Shown: piece by piece, positions 59,691 to 64,000 of the stretch
How positions within the stretch are numbered: the first letter of the stretch is position 1
Layout of the letters: every line of letters begins with the position of its first letter
NCBI GenBank assembly: GCA_050084515.1
Contig: CM114271.1
Span: 31,248,001-31,312,000 of the forward strand
Direction of reading: 5' to 3'
DNA: 64,000 nt
DNA from: Blasia pusilla
Taxonomy: Eukaryota; Marchantiophyta; Marchantiopsida; Blasiales
The notes under the pieces: generated by a model
What the model was told of the DNA's origin: nothing
Databases searched by the model: none
What the model saw: only the letters and a program-made list of their open reading frames with translations
Position numbers and translations under genes: made by a program

Positions 59691-60850
59691 AGCACATGCT
59701 TTCAGGAAAGTATCAAAAGACATGTAAATACATGAATACTTTCCACTGCAAAAGGATTAAATCTATCAGTTGCATGTCTCAAACCATAGTTTAACTCCTT
59801 GACTGTTGCTACTACATCGGCTGCCAAACTTTTGTTATATGCGGCTCGACACACCAAGTCAGATTGTGTTGGATCACTAACCACCACATCACCTAGTGTC
59901 GGGAATCCACCTCGAGACATAACAAGATCAATTCTTTGACAAGAGGTTGCTTGTGTAGTTGAAGGTAGGACATGGAGTTGCTCTTGCCCAAAAGTGTACA
60001 AGATAGTATGAGCCATCGATGCTTCCGCCTCTCTAATGACATCATGTGTGACCATTCATTTGCAACCATATGCACATCAGAGAATATGAATTATATCCTT
60101 TGCATCAATGGGATCCCCAAATACACAATTCAACATACCTAGTAGAGAAGGATGGGGAAGTCCAAGGCGTAACCGCAAAATTGTCGAGAATATACTCCGA
60201 GAAAGACAAAATGGAAGAAGAAGAGGGTATGCAATAAGCCATGCCCCTGCTCTTATATCCGCACATGAAGGTAGAGGAGCTCGATGAGCGTCAGAGGATG
60301 TCTTAGAGAGAATGTTGAAAAAGTTGATTTGGTGCAAATTCTCGAAGATATGCTCTTGAAGTCAATCAAGCCCTTCCATAATCAATTGACTGAAACGGGA
60401 TAGAATTTCTTATGTAGCGAGAGGAAGAAATCTCGAGCACATCGCGGTTAGTGTTGAAATAATAGGTCCTCCTCCTCTACATTGGTGACATGATCCATCA
60501 AGATAGGTGTATCTCCTTGGAGAAACCTTGAAGCCATAATCGGTGCTACCAACCCCCAACCCCCAAGAAAAGTTGTTGGAGCAGATGCAACAGTGGAGGA
60601 AAGCCCCAACCCTCCAAAAGAAATAGGCAAGATATCTTGTGATGAAGCTAAGACACTATCCTCTCCGTCAAATTTATTTGCGCTAAGAAGTTGACCAAAA
60701 GTTGCCAAGATAGAAGCGTCAAAAGAGGCCAACCGATGTAAGAACGTTGAAGTGGGAGGACAAGAGTGAAGAAGGTAGGAAGGATGTCGTAGAAAATATT
60801 GGGAGAGAATCCCATAAGCCACTTGTGGATCCCCTAGATGAGGTAACAAA
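59691..60850 (-). pseudogene. Non-LTR retrotransposon C-terminus: RT tail, zinc motif, restriction-like endonuclease
   Basis: Reverse strand, several frames. 60448-60849 has LGDPQVAYGILSQYFLRH and the RT-tail block ISFGGLGLSST. 60077-60337 has LRLRLGLPHPSLLG followed by a Cys and, across a frame break, a further Cys and THDVIREAEASMA. 59702-60055 has QEQLHVLPSTTQATSCQRID, then LGDVVVSDPTQSDLV. The Arg-Ile-Asp followed by DVVV...D and later Lys/Glu (KELNYG, FAVE) fit a PD-(D/E)xK restriction-like nuclease of the kind found at the C-terminus of some non-LTR elements. Frameshifts separate the blocks. The copy at 32750-33900 is its relative. Confidence 0.6.
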
Positions 60851-62734
60851 TGAAGTCATCCTATGTCTTTCAAAAGGGCCTCATCCAAGAACTTGGAGAC
60901 ATAGCCGATGAAGCCAATTGGGATCCCAAGAACTCAAACCCATTCAATGCATATGGGAAAATCATGAATAGACAAGGTGAATGTTGAACGAAGGCACGTA
61001 GGAGACTAAAACCGATCATGATGATCTTAAAAGAAAAAAATCATGTCTATTGGATTGGACGTATTTACATAGGACAAACTTGTGTATAAAATAAGAGCAT
61101 GAAATGACACCCCATTCTTCGAATAAAGGATCATGGTACACTTTTTTTCGTTTTTAAATTAAACCTACGGCACACATTTCTAATCTATATTAATATGGGA
61201 GAACGCCTTCTTGATTTGCAAACACCTCTCTTTTTGACATGTGACAACTAGATAGTAAAAATGTTTCATATATTATAGGCAACAAGAAAAAAATTGAATT
61301 TATGTACAACGTCGTTAATCTCTTCAAACACTTTTTAATTCACACCTTACTAATTCTCCCTAAAACACAACATTAGTACTTTGGATATTCTTTCCCGTTG
61401 GGCTCTTATCCATAGTATGGCCCACACAAAAGAGTTTGAATGCTCATAGAAATATAGAACACGATATTCACCACGACATCGAGTAAGCGGCCACTCAACA
61501 CGATCATCATTGATTCAGCTTAATTCCACACAGCATAATTCGACAACTATTACCAGGGATAGATTGACGGATGTGAGAGTACAAGTGGACCAGCCGCATA
61601 TTGAGCTTTCGGACTGAGTTAAGCTTTGCGGGATTCTTATCCTGACGGAAATCGCTTTAAAAGTTCTAAGCACACGAAGTACAAGGAGTTTTCTCGGCAT
61701 GTGGACGGCTCCGAAGATGATCTGAAGGAGGTCAAATTTACAGCTCTTTTCTAAGTTTCATGTCAAATAGATCTGGAGACGATCTTGGTTTTGTACCGCA
61801 ATCTGACATCAGGAAATAAGTAGCCGCTTCGTCTAGTTTCTACCCTATAAAGGTTGTTCTGGTTCGACTTGCTTCGCCATTTCAGCGTTGGGCTGCGAGG
61901 TCGATGGCTTTCTCCTTGCAGCCTCTTTTTTCTGGGAGGGATTAGGAAAGCTTGAGCCCAAGAAGGCAGAAAGGAAATCATGAGTTTAATGCGCCACTAC
62001 TTTCTTCAAGTTCGGATTCTACACCTCACCTTCGCGATAATGCATAGAGCCATTTGAAAGACTGCGTAGAATATGAAGCTAATGCCCTCCCATCTCTCTG
62101 TTCACTTTCTTCAGGAGAAATTTCCAAAACTTATATGTGATTTGGTACTTTTCTCACATCACCGCAATCCTCACCTCGTGCTTCTAAACTTGAGAGGAGA
62201 TACCAAATATTCTGTTGAACAACTTTTCGGGAAGTGCGGCATTAGCTTGTGAAATGAGAGATCTTGGGAGAGGACTTCAATTCCGAATCTCAGCTATGGC
62301 TGGTGAGCAAATTATTGGTCAAATAAGGTAAAAGGTATGACTGATGGTCTCATCAGCTTTGGTGCGGAAGGTGAGTGGTTTCACAAGTTATCTGCACTGC
62401 AACCGCGTCACTTGGTATTAGAGGTGAATAATTCACTCCCTCTAGATCAAACAAGACCCTGCATGATTTTTCCGTATGTAAGCAATACGATCGCAAGATT
62501 CTCCGGACACACTCCAGTGAGTGGCGAAGGAGGTGTAATCTGATTCGGAAGCTTTACCATGTCTAAGGGATACGAAGTTTCCTGCTAGACCCTCCTAATT
62601 CGTGGAACAGGAGTTGGTATTGTCCCGCAGAAAGCACTTGATGTGCTCGCAGAACCGACCTTCCTCCGTCGGCCCTCCATCCTTTGCCCACTAGCGAAGG
62701 ATCTGAAGTTGTTAAAATGGTCTATATCCTGGAT
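60851..62734. other. Anonymous sequence
   Basis: Compositionally like the 37-46 kb region from about 61.43 kb on. A reverse frame 61763-61981 and short forward frames near 61900 and 62337-62543 have no recognisable motif. Confidence 0.35.
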
Positions 62735-62788
62735 CATGTGTTCTATGGCTTTAGCCTCCCTCTGGAGGCTAAAGCCATAGAACACATG
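62735..62788. repeat. Perfect 25-bp inverted repeat, 4-nt loop
   Basis: Left arm 62735-62759 starts CATGTGTTCTATGGC. Right arm 62764-62788 is its exact reverse complement. The loop is CTCT. No mismatch in 25 pairs. Confidence 0.95.
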
Positions 62789-64000
62789 AGGAGCACGATG
62801 GGGGCAAAGAAGTAGGCATGAACTTAGCTCGAAATTCCATCAGCCATTGAGAATCTCGATCATTCCTCGGTTGGATCCAAGAAAGCTGAATCCAAAGTAG
62901 CGAAATTTCCACTCCAAACCTATATGAACTAAACTTGCTGAAAAGCCGAGGATGCCGTATAACCGGCAACATCCTTCGTCGTACTTGTCCTTCGCTGTGA
63001 AGACTTTGTTGGCGGAAACCTAGAAAAAATATTCATCCATCGAAGGCATATTGGCCGTCTACGCTAGAGAATCTTCTATCACTGTAAGCTGATTTCTGCA
63101 CTTCATTCTTCCTCATCCTAGTTACACGCACCATGAGTGGATCGCATCGAAAATACAATCGTGTTCGATACCCAGAGAGTAAAACGGAGGACCAATTGCA
63201 GAAATTTCAGACGAGATGAGTAAAACATTCCAGTCAATTCCAAACTACGACAGGATGGGACATGTTTTCACAGTGGAAATACTTTTCCGGGAAATCTTCA
63301 ATCAGACTCTCCGCAAAACTATACCCATGGACTGAAAGAAATTATACGATAATACTGCAAAATATCCCGGAGGCAATCGTTCTACCTCATTCCGTTTCTG
63401 AGACCACACTATACTCACCCGGAAGGAGAACGCACGAGTCTCGGCATTCGACTTTTGCGCTGAAAACTGCTGGAAACGCACCTACGAAAATCTATGCTAA
63501 CAATTGGGATGTGAACTTGCTCCCTCTCTTTCCTTCGACCGATGTTTCCGCCCCTCCATATCGATCAGTGATCCATCTGGGATTATTGGAGCTTTCAGAT
63601 CAGCCTGCGCGAACGTAAGGCTTCTCTTTCCTGTGACTAAAATAGGTGAATAAGTGGGGGGGGACACCACGATGACCCCACTGACCAAGGAGCACGTTGA
63701 AGCCGGGAATCCATAGCATATCCATTCTTAACCGAGAACTCCATACGCTGCTTCCAAAATGGATCCATGCTGGGGATCGTACCTGCACAGTCAGCCGGCC
63801 TGGTCCCTCGTGCGTCGGTCCATTGGATGGAGTGAGAGATGCAGAAACGACATGGATTGCACTCCCGTCGCAACAGGCGGGAAGGACGCCTCCATTGTCT
63901 CAATGGGCCGAAACTGTACGGTATCGCAGTGTCAACGTCTCCAGAGCAAACCTATAATCTCTCTAGAACTTCATCGGCTCCTCAATTCACAAAGTTCCTT
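62789..64000. other. Anonymous sequence
   Basis: A 118-codon forward frame (63262-63618) and overlapping frames at 63.6-63.96 kb on both strands show no family motif. No repeat was recognised. Confidence 0.35.

Overview
The window looks like a repeat-rich plant (streptophyte) nuclear region. It has degenerate CCCTAAA telomere-type repeats, several classes of decayed plant-style retroelements, Mutator-like elements and almost no intact long reading frame. The few plausible host genes are split by very short introns (about 50-180 bp). I cannot name the species. A non-seed plant or streptophyte alga is a guess based on the retroelement types and the short introns.

Layout. 1-3.1 kb: reverse-strand open frames of unknown function. 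3.14-3.6 kb: remnant of a Pif1/Helitron-type helicase. 4.37-9.0 kb: a near-complete reverse-strand LINE (ORF1, AP endonuclease, reverse transcriptase). 9-12.9 kb: unknown frames. 12.9-14.25 kb: GC-rich Mutator-like non-autonomous elements. 15.43-25.69 kb: the centrepiece, a Ty3/Gypsy-type retrotransposon. 26-30.7 kb: mostly anonymous, with one BED-finger-like frame. 30.8-31.84 kb and 34.53-35.09 kb: more GC-rich Mutator-like elements. 32.75-33.9 kb (+) and 59.7-60.85 kb (-): remnants of a second non-LTR class with a C-terminal restriction-like endonuclease. 37.3-46.2 kb: repeat-poor segment with at least one convincing small spliced gene for a secreted protein. 46.26-46.97 kb: tandem array of palindromes, followed by a TATA box and a 219-codon frame, then an interstitial telomere-like array (47.8-48.45 kb). 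49.3-58.6 kb: a second, badly damaged copy of the Gypsy-type element, holding an inverted solo terminal repeat that itself holds a 5'-truncated LINE. 61.4-64 kb: anonymous, with a perfect 25-bp hairpin.

Main result. The retrotransposon at 15.43-25.69 kb carries two chromatin-related domains fused into its polyprotein. A C5-cytosine DNA methyltransferase sits between protease and reverse transcriptase, in the same frame as the start of the reverse transcriptase. A PHD finger sits downstream of, and in frame with, the DDE integrase C-terminus. The inferred order is Gag with zinc knuckles, protease, methyltransferase, RT, RNase H, integrase, PHD. The second copy keeps the PHD remnant and methyltransferase motif I, and has deleted the rest of the methyltransferase. 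The termini are also odd. They are not two equal LTRs but A1...B1-A2-B2, resembling the split direct repeats of tyrosine-recombinase elements, although this element encodes a DDE integrase and has TGTCA/TGACA ends with an (A)ACCT target duplication. Methyltransferase-bearing Gypsy elements have been described in Klebsormidium and Symbiodinium, so the methyltransferase has precedent. I know of no description of the combination with a PHD finger and split repeats. All copies here are inactivated by stops and frameshifts.
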